A stretch of 41,261 nt of DNA from Clostridium acetireducens DSM 10703 (GCF_001758365.1 NZ_LZFO01000019.1:1-41261); one strand, 5' to 3'. Numbered from the stretch's first letter, positions 33,992 through 41,261 are shown. Notes: generated from the letters alone by a model not told the origin. Program-made: numbers and translations.

Positions 33992-34305
33992 AAAATCTTT
34001 AATGCAGCAAAAATAAAAATGCATACACTTTAAATAATGGCATTAGGGGTGGCAATGGGTTTTAGAAATAAATCATTTCATTAAGAGACTCTAAGAATAA
34101 AAAATAAAAAAACTCCTACCCAATTTATGCACCGTCCTTGGTGCGGAAATTGGCTCATCACGTCCTGTGATGAATTACGGAGTTTTTTTATTTTTTATTC
34201 TAAGAGTCTCTAAAATTTATTCAAATTATTTCTAAAACCCATTGCCACCCCTAATGCCATTATTAAAAGTGTATGCATTTTTATTTTTGCTGCATTAAAG
34301 ATTTT
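33992..34305. repeat. giant palindromic element E7 (reverse core)
   Basis: Palindrome of 314 bp between convergent hcp and sspH, with the core reversed. The arms carry AATGCAGCAAAAATAAAAAT and its complement, and share ATTAGGGGTGGCAATGGGTT with E6. The stem near the apex reads AGAGACTCTAAGAAT / ATTCTAAGAGTCTCT where most copies have GACACTCTTAGAAT, again a paired substitution on both strands. Confidence 0.95.
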
Positions 34306-34315
34306 GTTTCAAAAA

Positions 34316-34492
34316 TTAAATTTCTTTTAAATCAAAAACATTTACTGTAAATTTGTTTTTGGTTTCTAAATTTTTAACTACTACTTCATTATTTTCTTCA
34401 ATAACATTTTCTATCCAAACAGGATTTCCTTTATACTCAACATCAATTACACCTAAAGATTGGAAAATTTCGTTAGCTCTTTTTATATTCAT
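34316..34492 (-). CDS. sspH: small acid-soluble spore protein SspH
   Basis: Protein of 58 residues from the ATG at 34492, which follows AAAGGAG; a longer reading from 34558 has no such site. It begins MNIKRANEIFQSLGVIDVEY, and later has GNPVWIENV and FTVNVFDLKEI, closely matching the SspH family (H-type small acid-soluble spore proteins). Expected to be made in the forespore. It lies between E7 downstream and the F4/E8 repeats upstream. This is the clearest spore marker in the window. Confidence 0.9.
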   Translation of the reverse strand: MNIKRANEIFQSLGVIDVEYKGNPVWIENVIEENNEVVVKNLETKNKFTVNVFDLKEI

Positions 34493-34566
34493 TGTTATTC
34501 TCCTTTCTATATTAGTATATTTAGTGTTCCCTTTGTGTAAAAAAAAATTGCATTGCAATTTTTTTG

Positions 34567-34625
34567 GAGTGAGAGTTTTGGAGAATTTTTCTCCATTGGC
34601 ATTGCGAAAAATTTTTGATTTTGTT
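34567..34625 (+). repeat. partial element F4
   Basis: A single heptad-like unit (GAGAGTTTTGGAG), then the F signature: GGAGAATTTTTCTCC, CATTGCGAAAAATTTTTG. No right end. It sits in the promoter region of sspH. Confidence 0.65.
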
Positions 34626-34660
34626 TTAAACTTTTTTATATATTATTGTATTTTAAATTG

Positions 34661-34960
34661 AGATAATTTCATAGAAAAAATAATCTGTTTGAAAATAATA
34701 ATATTAGCAGGTATGAAGAGAGTTTGTAAATAATTTGAATAAATTTTAGAGACTCTTAGAAGAAAAAATAAAAAAACTCCGTAATTCATCACAGGACGTG
34801 ATGAGCCAATTTCCGCACCAAGGACGGTGCATAAATTGGGTAGGAGTTTTTTTATTTTTTATTCTTAGAGTGTCTTAATGAAATGATTTATTTACAAACT
34901 CTCTTCATACCTGCTAATATTATTATTTTCAAACAGATTATTTTTTCTATGAAATTATCT
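34661..34960. repeat. giant palindromic element E8 (forward core)
   Basis: Palindrome of 300 bp between divergent sspH and the dehydratase operon. The arms begin AGATAATTTCATAG and end with the exact complement; the middle arm ATATTAGCAGGTATGAAG is copy-specific and matched on the other side. The core is the GCACC-AAGGAC-GGTGC version. A transcript passing through would form a stem longer than 100 bp upstream of the 35062 gene. Confidence 0.95.
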
Positions 34961-35061
34961 TACATTATTAAAAAAATTTATAGGTTTTGAATTATTTTAT
35001 CTAATATGGATATATTACATAAATGTGGTATAGTTTTTGGATTGGAGGAGAATATATTAAT

Positions 35062-35952
35062 ATGAAAATAGGAATTCCAAAGGGACTTTTATATTATAAA
35101 TATTACCCTTTTTTTACAAGCTTTTTTACTGAATTAGGTGCTGAAATAGTGTGTTCAGCAGATACTAATAAAGAAATATTAGATGAAGGAATTAAGCATT
35201 GTGTTGATGAAGCTTGTCTTCCTGTAAAAGTGTTTCATGGACATATTGCTTCTATAAAAGATAATTGTGACATTATTTTAATACCTAGATTAATGCAAGT
35301 TAAAGAAAGAGAATTTATATGTCCTAAATTTTGTGGATTGCCAGAAATGGTTTTAAACAGTATGTCTAATATGCCTAAAACTATAACTGAACCTATTTAT
35401 GCTACGTCTAGAAAAAAACTATTTAAATGGGCAAAAAAAGCTGGTTCAATGATTACAAAGGACAAATTCAAAATAAAAAAGGCATTTAACATAGCATTAA
35501 ATAAGCAAAAATCTTTTTCTACAGGTATAAAAAATAACAACTTTAAATTGAATATTGCATTAGTAGGTCATCCTTATAATATATATGATAATTTTGTAAA
35601 TATGAATTTGGTTAAAAAGCTAAATGAATTAGGTGCTGGTGTTTTAACTTTAGAATACATAGATGACAAATTTATAAATAAGGAAGTAAAAGAACTTTAT
35701 AAAAGACCCTTTTGGACATTTGCAAGAGAAAATTATGGTTTTGCAAGTCATGTAGTGAATAGTCAAAAAGTTGATGGAATTATATATATATCTTCATTTG
35801 CTTGTGGAATAGATTCTGTAGTGGTGGATCTTATAAAAAATAAAATAGGCGATTTTCCTTTTATGCTTTTAAAAATAGATGAACAAACAGGAGAAGCTGG
35901 TATTGTTACTAGAATAGAGGCATTTGTGGATATGCTTGAAAGGAGTTGTTAA
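35062..35952 (+). CDS. 2-hydroxyacyl-CoA dehydratase-related protein, component 1
   Basis: Protein of 296 residues from the ATG at 35062 behind GGAGGAG; an in-frame ATG at 35023 is less likely. It resembles the acyl-CoA dehydratase activase-related (DUF2229) part of large fused clostridial proteins: IGIPKGLLYYKYYPFF, CVDEACLPVKVFHGH (about residues 53-67), LMQVKEREFICPKFCGLPE and SSFACGIDS. The cysteines are likely cluster ligands. It is the first of a three-gene operon with a dehydratase-like subunit (35956) and an ASKHA ATPase (37034). Together these resemble a dehydratase or double-cubane-type system; substrate unknown. Confidence 0.8.
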   Translation: MKIGIPKGLLYYKYYPFFTSFFTELGAEIVCSADTNKEILDEGIKHCVDEACLPVKVFHGHIASIKDNCDIILIPRLMQVKEREFICPKFCGLPEMVLNSMSNMPKTITEPIYATSRKKLFKWAKKAGSMITKDKFKIKKAFNIALNKQKSFSTGIKNNNFKLNIALVGHPYNIYDNFVNMNLVKKLNELGAGVLTLEYIDDKFINKEVKELYKRPFWTFARENYGFASHVVNSQKVDGIIYISSFACGIDSVVVDLIKNKIGDFPFMLLKIDEQTGEAGIVTRIEAFVDMLERSC

Positions 35953-35955
35953 GAT

Positions 35956-37053
35956 TTGAAAATAACTTTTCCTCACATGGGAAATGTGTGCTTAGCAGCA
36001 AAAGCACTATTTGATGGTCTTGGAATAGATTATATAATGCCACCTTTAAATAGTAAATTAGCTCTTGAAATTGGCTCACTTTATTCCCCAGAAGATATAT
36101 GCTTGCCTTTTAAAATAATGATAGGAAATTACATGCAAGCTATAGAAAAAGGAGCAGATACAGTGATTCTTACTGGAAGTTGCGGTCCTTGTAGATTTGG
36201 AGAGTACTGTGAAATGCAAATGAATTTACTAAAAAAGCTTGGACATGATATAGATTTTATAGTTATGGATATGCCAAAAGATATAGGAAAAAAAGAATTA
36301 TTAAATAGAATAAATAAAATATCTTCAAAAAGTAAAAAGACAAAATTAGAAAAAGTTAAAGCTTTGTTTAATGCATTAAAGGTAATTAATTTAATTGATG
36401 AAATAGAAGCAAAGGCTCATTATATGGCAGGTTATGAAATAGTAAAAGGTCAATGTAGAAAAATATTAAGCAATTGTAAAATGGAATCTTTAAAATGCAA
36501 AAAAACTGAAGATATGATTAATTTGCTTTTATACTATAAAGATAAAATAGACAATGTATCTATAGATAAAAATAAAAAACCAATTAAAATTGCTATAATA
36601 GGTGAAATATACACTATAATAGAGCCTTTTTCAAATCTTTGTATTGAAGATAAACTTATGGAATATGGTGTTTCTACTAAAAGAGAACTTACACCTAGTT
36701 GGTGGGTTAAAAATATGGCATTATCCCCTGTAAAATTAAATCAATTGGAAATAAAAAAATATGCTAATGAATATTTATCTTTTCAAATTGGAGGTCATGC
36801 CAGGGAATGTATAGGAGAAGCAATTTTAGCTCATAAAAAAGGATTTGATGGTGCTATTCAAATATTTCCTATGGGATGTATGCCTGAAATTGTATCAAAA
36901 TCCATATTGCCAAAAATATCAAAAGATAAAGATTTTCCTATTATGACTTTAGTAGTAGATGAAATGACTGGAGAAGCAGGATACATTACAAGAATAGAAG
37001 CTTTTGTAGATTTACTTGAAAGGAGAAAAGACAATGTATTATCTAGGTGTTGA
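35956..37053 (+). CDS. 2-hydroxyacyl-CoA dehydratase-related protein, component 2
   Basis: Protein of 365 residues starting at TTG, 3 bp after the previous stop and following AGGAG. It resembles the HgdB/DUF2229-like subunits: ITFPHMGNVCLAAKALFDGL, SPEDICLPFK, TGSCGPCRFGEYCEMQ (about residues 75-90) and FPMGCMPEI, cysteine-containing motifs for a [4Fe-4S] or double-cubane cluster. In many Firmicutes these pieces and the activase are fused in one protein of more than 1000 residues; here they are separate genes. It overlaps the next gene by 20 nt, so expression is coupled. Confidence 0.8.
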   Translation: MKITFPHMGNVCLAAKALFDGLGIDYIMPPLNSKLALEIGSLYSPEDICLPFKIMIGNYMQAIEKGADTVILTGSCGPCRFGEYCEMQMNLLKKLGHDIDFIVMDMPKDIGKKELLNRINKISSKSKKTKLEKVKALFNALKVINLIDEIEAKAHYMAGYEIVKGQCRKILSNCKMESLKCKKTEDMINLLLYYKDKIDNVSIDKNKKPIKIAIIGEIYTIIEPFSNLCIEDKLMEYGVSTKRELTPSWWVKNMALSPVKLNQLEIKKYANEYLSFQIGGHARECIGEAILAHKKGFDGAIQIFPMGCMPEIVSKSILPKISKDKDFPIMTLVVDEMTGEAGYITRIEAFVDLLERRKDNVLSRC

Positions 37054-38014
37054 TGTAGGGTCTGTTAGTACAAATTTTGTACTTTTAGATAAAAAAATGA
37101 ATGTAAAAGATAAGTTATATATAAGAACAAAAGGAAGGCCTATAAGAACTATTCAAGAAGGTTTTAACATTTTAAAGAAAAAATATGGTAATGCTAAAAT
37201 ACTGGCAGCAGGAACTACAGGTAGCGGAAGACAAATAGCTTCCACTATTATTGGAGCAGATGCAGTAAAAAATGAAATAACTGCTCATGCTGTTGCAGCA
37301 TTGGAAATAGATAAAGATATAAAAACTATAATTGAAATAGGTGGTCAGGACTCAAAAATTATAATATTAAAAAATGGCATAGTTACAGATTTTGCTATGA
37401 ATACTGTTTGTGCTGCAGGTACTGGTTCTTTTTTAGACAGACAAGCAGAAAGATTAGAAATTCCTATTGAAAAATTTGGAGATTACGCTTTAAAATCAAA
37501 TAATCCTGTGAGAATTGCAGGAAGATGTGCTGTGTTTGCTGAATCAGATATGATACATAAGCAACAGCTTGGCTACAATGAATCAGATATAATAGGTGGT
37601 CTTTGCGATGCTATGGTTAGAAATTACCTTAATAATATAGCTAAAGGAAAAGAAATATTACCTAAAGTATTTTTTCAAGGTGGTGTTGCTGCAAATAGGG
37701 GAATGAAAGCAGCTTTTGAAAAAGTCTTAGGTTTTCAAGTATTTGTTCCAGAACATTACAATATAATGGGTGCTATTGGTGCTGCTTTAATTGCAAAATC
37801 AGCTGTAGAGAAATGCGGTGGCAGAAGCAATTTTAAAGGATTTACTCTTACAGATAGCAAATTTGTATCCTCCAGTATAGATTGCCAAGGATGCCCAAAC
37901 CATTGTGAAGTAGTTAAAATCACTGAAAATAGTAAACCAATTGGATACTTTGGAGATAGATGTGGAAAGTGGAATAATGGCATAAAGTTTAGAGAGGAGA
38001 ATTTGGGAGTTTAG
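37034..38014 (+). CDS. ASKHA-type dehydratase activase (HgdC/BadFG family)
   Basis: ATP-dependent electron-transfer protein of 326 residues from the ATG at 37034 (an upstream TTG is in frame). ASKHA motifs: GVDVGSVSTNFVL at the N-terminus, AAGTTGSGRQ, EIGGQDSKII and a C-terminal GGVAANRGM. The two cluster cysteines of HgdC are conserved: Cys126 in TVCAAGTGSFLD and Cys165 in GRCAVFAESDM. A C-terminal extension has another Cys motif (DCQGCPNHCEV and GDRCGKW) found in the large fused activases. It would reduce the adjacent subunits with ATP hydrolysis. The TAG stop falls in the first heptad of F5, so the C-terminus (NLGV) may be truncated. Confidence 0.88.
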   Translation: MYYLGVDVGSVSTNFVLLDKKMNVKDKLYIRTKGRPIRTIQEGFNILKKKYGNAKILAAGTTGSGRQIASTIIGADAVKNEITAHAVAALEIDKDIKTIIEIGGQDSKIIILKNGIVTDFAMNTVCAAGTGSFLDRQAERLEIPIEKFGDYALKSNNPVRIAGRCAVFAESDMIHKQQLGYNESDIIGGLCDAMVRNYLNNIAKGKEILPKVFFQGGVAANRGMKAAFEKVLGFQVFVPEHYNIMGAIGAALIAKSAVEKCGGRSNFKGFTLTDSKFVSSSIDCQGCPNHCEVVKITENSKPIGYFGDRCGKWNNGIKFREENLGV

Positions 38015-38370
38015 AGTTGAGGGTTAGGAGTTGAGGGTTAGGAGTTAAGAGTTTTGGAGAATTTTTCTCCATTGGCATTACGAAAAATTTTTGATTTTTT
38101 TGGGATAGAGTTTTAGTAGTACAATTCCAGTAAAAATTTTATTTTTACTGGAATTGCATTTTTTTGTACTTACTTAAAGAGTTGATAATTTCCCAGTGTT
38201 AGCAGGTAAAATGGATTACGTTGAACAGGATTTTAAATATACTTTATAGAGTTTTATAAGGTTTTGGCACCAACTAACAAAATCAAAAATTTTTCGTAAT
38301 GTCAATGAAGAAAAATTCTCCAAAACTCTTAACTCATAACCCTCAACTCAAAACTCCCAAAACTCCCAAA
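38010..38370. repeat. heptad-ended inverted repeat element F5
   Basis: About 360 bp, the largest F copy. The left end has AGAGTTG, AGGGTTA, GGAGTTG, AGGGTTA, GGAGTTA and AGAGTTT units, giving a telomere-like look (GGGTTAGGAGTTGAGGGTTA), then GGAGAATTTTTCTCC and ATTACGAAAAATTTTTG. The right end is the inverse. The first unit provides the TAG stop of the activase gene. A terminator hairpin is in the middle. Confidence 0.85.
38122..38156. terminator. intrinsic terminator inside F5
   Basis: CAATTCCAGTAAAAA pairs with TTTTTACTGGAATTG, followed by CATTTTTTT. It matches the terminator after brnQ almost exactly. Confidence 0.85.
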
Positions 38371-38465
38371 ACCCCTCTCCACCACATGAAGTTGCTAAAT
38401 TACCTTGTTTTATAAAAATAGCTGCAATATAATATAATATATATAAAAATGATAAAGGTGATATT

Positions 38466-39686
38466 GTGAAAAAGTTAGTATTAAAAAATGGAATAAAAGT
38501 AATATATAAAAAAATAGAAGGAGAAATAACTTCTTTTTCAATAGCTTTAAATGCAGGAGCCTTAGAAGATAATGGAGCAAAAAAAGGACTAGCTCATGTG
38601 GTAGAGCATATGGTTTCTAAAGGAACTAAAAATAGAACTGAACAAGAAATAAATATGCAATGTGATGAATTATTTGGCTTTGAAAATGCCATGACTAATT
38701 ACCCTTATGTAATTTATTATGCTACTTGTCTATCAGCAGACTTAGAAAATGCATTTGAACTTTACTCTGATATTTTATTAAATCCTACATTTCCAGAAAA
38801 GGGCTTTAAAGAAGAAATAAATATTATAAAAGAAGAACTTAAAGAATGGAAAGATGACATAAATCAATATTGTGAAGATGAACTTTTATTTAACTCCTTT
38901 AAAAATAGGAGAATAAAAGATTTGATAATAGGCAATGAAGAAAGTTTAAACTCCATTACTTTAGAAGATGTAAGAAATTTTTATAATAAATATTATTGCC
39001 CAGAAAATATGGTTATATCTGTAGTGTCTTTTGTGGATTTTGAATTTGTAATAAAACATTTGGAAAAGTACTTTGGATCATTTTCTAGAAAATTTCAAGG
39101 TATAGAAGAAGAATATTATGAAGACAACAAAAGCAGTATATTTACAAAGGTAAAAGAAAATATAGAAGGAGCAAAAATTCAGTTTTTATTTCCTATACAT
39201 GATTTAAGTAGTAGGGAAATAGATATTTTAAGACTGTTTAATGTAGAATTTGGAGAAGGTACAAGTAGTATTTTATTTGATGAAGTAAGAACTAAAAATG
39301 GACTAGTTTATGATATATCTACTAGAATAGATAATAGTAGGGGAATAAAACTTTTCTATATTTCTATGGCTTGTTCTAAGGAAAATGTAAGCAAATGTAT
39401 AGATTTAGTTAATAATAAAATAGAAGAATTGAAAAATTGCAGTGGATATTTTACAAAGGATAAAATGCTTAAACTTTGCAGAAGACTTAAATTTAAAAGG
39501 GCATTGGCATTGGAACAATCTATTAGATTAAGTATGCAATTAGCACTTTATGAAATTATGTATGGAAATGCTAATAAGGTTTTTGATGAAGTTAAGGGAT
39601 TGGAAAATATAAAAGAAAAAGAAATAGTACAAGTTATAATAAAGGTTTTTCAAAAACCTTCAATTCAAATACTTCAACCTAAGTAG
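38466..39686 (+). CDS. M16 family zinc peptidase
   Basis: Cytoplasmic peptidase of the M16 (pitrilysin/processing peptidase) family, 406 residues, single-domain pair typical of bacterial M16B. The inverted zinc motif is H44-VV-E47-H48 in GLAHVVEHMV; the distal zinc ligand is in the INIIKEELKEW helix (about residue 123-124). The C-terminal half carries VRTKNGLVYDIST, corresponding to the family's R/Y substrate-binding segment (usually R..LGLAYS). It begins with GTG (GTGAAAAAG, read as MKK) behind AAAGGTGAT, so initiation may be modest. It is separated from the operon upstream by F5. Confidence 0.9.
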   Translation: MKKLVLKNGIKVIYKKIEGEITSFSIALNAGALEDNGAKKGLAHVVEHMVSKGTKNRTEQEINMQCDELFGFENAMTNYPYVIYYATCLSADLENAFELYSDILLNPTFPEKGFKEEINIIKEELKEWKDDINQYCEDELLFNSFKNRRIKDLIIGNEESLNSITLEDVRNFYNKYYCPENMVISVVSFVDFEFVIKHLEKYFGSFSRKFQGIEEEYYEDNKSSIFTKVKENIEGAKIQFLFPIHDLSSREIDILRLFNVEFGEGTSSILFDEVRTKNGLVYDISTRIDNSRGIKLFYISMACSKENVSKCIDLVNNKIEELKNCSGYFTKDKMLKLCRRLKFKRALALEQSIRLSMQLALYEIMYGNANKVFDEVKGLENIKEKEIVQVIIKVFQKPSIQILQPK

Positions 39687-39693
39687 CGAAATG

Positions 39694-39931
39694 TAGAATT
39701 ATTGCGGCATTAGAGGTAGGATATTATTAGACAAAAATGGCTTGGAAATTCTGAGGATATATAACTAGAGTTCGCCTGTAGGTCTTAGTGCTAATTTTAA
39801 GGATATGATAAAAACAGGATTTAGACCTATATTTTTAGGTATCATAGTATGGTTTAATGTAGCCGCAGTAAGTCTTATAGTTCAATTTATCACTGGACAA
39901 ATATAGAATTATTGCGACGTTGAAGGTAGGG
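39694..39931 (+). repeat. imperfect direct repeats flanking the yeiH remnant
   Basis: TAGAATTATTGCGGCATTAG (39694-39713 and following AGGTAGG) recurs as TAGAATTATTGCGACGTTGA plus AGGTAGG at 39904-39931. About five differences in 28 bp, all A/G changes. Each copy begins with a TAG triplet that in the right copy is the stop codon of the remnant. Confidence 0.65.
39775..39906 (+). pseudogene. 3' remnant of a second yeiH-type gene
   Basis: About 130 bp encoding VGLSANFKDMIKTGFRPIFL, then IVWFNVAAVSLIVQFITGQI and a TAG stop, closely matching the last 43 residues of the YeiH-type protein at 15541 (which has VKPILL and VAVV here). There is no start, RBS or upstream part. Differences are mainly synonymous or conservative, so the gene was probably functional before decay; it is a separate paralogue rather than a recent copy. 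Confidence 0.85.
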
Positions 39932-40106
39932 TTATTGATTTTCTAAGATTAATAACAGTACTTTATATTTTAAAATTATTTACGACGATAGTCATTTAGT
40001 TGTAAATTGTTATTACTTAAATTATAATTAGTGCATAATATAAATTATAATTTAGTACATATTTGTAAGATGTTGTGTTGCAAGGTAATTTACGGGGGGA
40101 GTATTT

Positions 40107-40763
40107 TTGAATATATCTGAAAAAACAAAAATGCAAAGCAAATATTTAATAATGCCAATTATTTGGCATTTACTATATCTACTTTTTAGTGGTAAGATTG
40201 ACTCAAAATATAGAGTTTATTTTGATTTGATATTTTATTTAGGATTAACAGTATACTTTATAGCTATAGGTTTTATAAATTTTAAGGATTTATGGAATGA
40301 GTGGAAAAAAGGCAAAGAATTTTGGCTTTCAGTATTTTATACTTTAATAGCACTAATTGTTGCTTTTGGAATTGGCGCATTAACATCAAAATTATTTCCA
40401 AATATTAATGATGGCATGGGCGTTTTTAAAGTAATCAATATACCAACACTTTTAGCATTTACAGTAACAACAATTGTGCTTCCACCAATAGCTGAAGAAG
40501 CTTTTTATAGAAAAGGAATACTAAATTTTGATAATAATATTTCATTGTTGATTACAGCTATTATTGGAACTTTATTATATGCAAGTGAACATTCATTGAA
40601 ACCATTAGGTTTTTTTATAGCTATTATTTGGTCAGTACCATTAACAATATCATATATAAAAACAAAAAATATCTATATACCTATTACTGCACATTTTATA
40701 TGTAACCTTGCATTTAATGGTATGACTGTTGTTATAATAGCAATAAAATTTTCAGGAATTTAA
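40107..40763 (+). CDS. CPBP family intramembrane metalloprotease
   Basis: Membrane protein of 218 residues with about seven hydrophobic spans and the three CPBP (Abi) motifs: E130-E131-AFY-R135 in AEEAFYRKG, His162 in ASEHS, and H196-xxx-N200 in AHFICNLAFN. The family includes Rce1-type proteases and putative bacteriocin-immunity proteins. It starts at TTG behind GGGGGAG, a good site despite the rare start; the first hydrophobic span begins near residue 13. The gene is alone; which role it has cannot be said. Confidence 0.88.
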   Translation: MNISEKTKMQSKYLIMPIIWHLLYLLFSGKIDSKYRVYFDLIFYLGLTVYFIAIGFINFKDLWNEWKKGKEFWLSVFYTLIALIVAFGIGALTSKLFPNINDGMGVFKVINIPTLLAFTVTTIVLPPIAEEAFYRKGILNFDNNISLLITAIIGTLLYASEHSLKPLGFFIAIIWSVPLTISYIKTKNIYIPITAHFICNLAFNGMTVVIIAIKFSGI

Positions 40764-40785
40764 TTTATTTTAAAAATATAGCTAT

Positions 40786-40856
40786 AAAAACTTTTGCGTG
40801 AAGAACTTTTAACTGTTTGAACGAATGTGAGTTTTAAAAGTTTAGCAAAAGTTTTT
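40786..40856 (+). terminator. terminator after the CPBP gene
   Basis: AAAAACTTTTGC (40786-40797) pairs with GCAAAAGTTTTT (40845-40856) across a loop that may hold a smaller hairpin, followed by a T-run. Confidence 0.7.
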
Positions 40857-41038
40857 TTCTAGGGTTTAGTTTTTAAGCTTTAAATTTCTTAAGGAGACTT
40901 TATCTATATAGCCTGCTAGTTTTTAATTCTTATTTCCCTAAAATTATCTCAATTTAAATTGTAATAATTTATTTTAACGGCTTATAAAAAATTTTCGTAA
41001 GAAAATTCGTGCGTAATTTTACTTATAGAAAAAATCTC

Positions 41039-41083
41039 AAAAAAATAGTAGCCCCGACTCGCAATTGGAAGCTACTATTTTTT
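41039..41083. terminator. hairpin upstream of the terminal gene
   Basis: AAAAAATAGTAGC pairs with GCTACTATTTTTT around CCCCGACTCGCAATTGGAA, a terminator-like stem with T-runs. With the next hairpin it may be part of the left end of an insertion sequence. Confidence 0.6.
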
Positions 41084-41093
41084 AATTATATTA

Positions 41094-41130
41094 AATTATA
41101 GTTATACCAGTTGCCTAAGCAACTATAATT
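41094..41130. repeat. alternative hairpins near the end of the window
   Basis: AATTATAGTT (41094-41103) pairs with AACTATAATT (41121-41130); inside, AGTTGC-CTAA-GCAACT (41109-41124) forms a competing stem. Subterminal hairpins of this kind occur at ends of IS200/IS605 elements, but no boundary can be fixed here. Confidence 0.45.
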
Positions 41131-41175
41131 GTATGGTTCATTGTAAAATTAAATGCAACAGATAAAAAATATTAA

Positions 41176-41243
41176 AACCATAGTGAAAATCATGTATGAT
41201 ATAGGTGTTGAGTATAAACATACAGGAGGTTTTCACTATGGTT
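41176..41243 (+). promoter_or_regulatory. promoter and start-codon-masking inverted repeat of the terminal gene
   Basis: AACCATAGTGAAAA (41176-41189) pairs perfectly with TTTTCACTATGGTT (41230-41243), which covers the ATG and touches the AGGAGGT site. A -10-like TATGAT (41195-41200), 17 bp from a weak TTAAAA, lies between the arms. A transcript started there would lack the left arm, while read-through from outside would carry it and hide the start, a known protection of transposase genes. Confidence 0.6.
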
Positions 41244-41261
41244 CATGATACTGATTATAAC
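41238..41261 (+). CDS. 5' end of a probable transposase gene (cut by window edge)
   Basis: Eight codons (MVHDTDYN) after a perfect AGGAGGT at 8 nt spacing. Too short for family assignment; the masked start and nearby hairpins suggest an IS200/IS605-type TnpA, as inference only. Confidence 0.4.

Noticed and set aside
3042-34960. E elements as ordinary transcription terminators
   Set aside because: Arms of more than 100 bp, a complex apex, and positions in divergent regions (E5, E8) do not fit simple terminators, although they may also end transcription.
8925-38370. CRISPR array from repeated units
   Set aside because: F and E repeats are inverted and scattered, with no regular spacers and no cas genes.
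40786-41237. Attachment site or prophage end
   Set aside because: No integrase, no phage genes and no duplicated att-like sequence in the window.
1-41261. tRNA or rRNA genes
   Set aside because: No cloverleaf or rRNA-like GC-rich stretch was recognised; the only cloverleaf-like folds are the E apices, which lack tRNA features.

Overview
The window is AT-rich DNA that reads as a chromosome segment of a spore-forming, anaerobic Clostridium (sensu stricto). The signs are codon use dominated by AGA/ATA/TTA, strong AGGAGG ribosome binding sites, a small acid-soluble spore protein (SspH), a GerMN lipoprotein, an arylpyruvate:ferredoxin oxidoreductase (IorAB), Hcp with an HcpR-type regulator, and a 2-hydroxyacyl-CoA dehydratase-like operon. 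The species cannot be fixed from the sequence alone.

Layout. 0.1-3 kb: chemoreceptor and EamA exporter. 3.5-9 kb: small membrane protein followed by topoisomerase IV parE-parC. 9-12 kb: DJ-1/PfpI protein and BrnQ. 12-14 kb: a HydG-like radical SAM enzyme behind a structured leader, translationally coupled to a small unknown protein. 14-20 kb: GerMN lipoprotein, YeiH-type transporter and two divergent YibE/F paralogues. 20-22 kb: a cytosine-5 methyltransferase converging on a candidate restriction endonuclease. 22-24.5 kb: iorA-iorB. 24.5-28.2 kb: a lipoyl group (OsmC, dihydrolipoyl dehydrogenase and GcvH-like carrier on the minus strand; lipoate ligase LplA on the plus strand). 28.6-30.2 kb: RelA/SpoT-domain protein. 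30.5-33.9 kb: hcpR, divergent from frdX-like and hcp. 34.3 kb: sspH. 35-38 kb: three-gene dehydratase/activase operon. 38.5-40.8 kb: M16 and CPBP proteases with a yeiH remnant between them. The window ends in the first codons of a probable transposase.

The strongest unexplained signal is a family of eight giant palindromes (called E1-E8 here), each about 300-410 bp, making up roughly 6-7% of the window. All share an apex of about 70 nt that folds into a stem carrying two side hairpins with AGGAC loops, and a conserved mismatched internal loop. Outside that core the two arms are nearly perfect inverted copies of each other, but their sequence differs from copy to copy. At three loci the inverted copy extends into the 3' coding end of the neighbouring gene (EamA, the DJ-1 gene, the 113-residue ORF), so the mirror image of gene-end sequence lies on the far side of the element. 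This suggests an element that spreads or is maintained by inverted duplication of its flanks, such as hairpin-primed or template-switch synthesis.

A second family (F1-F7) is built from seven-base AGAGTTN repeats in inverted orientation around a terminator hairpin. At two genes (parC and the activase) the repeat provides the stop codon.

The gene content also suggests several working units. LpdA, a lipoylated H-like carrier and OsmC, with LplA, could form a peroxide-reducing chain. HcpR has a clean dyad placed at -41.5 from the predicted hcp-operon start. The HydG-like enzyme keeps the family spacing but has Gly in place of the middle Cys of its C-terminal cluster motif.
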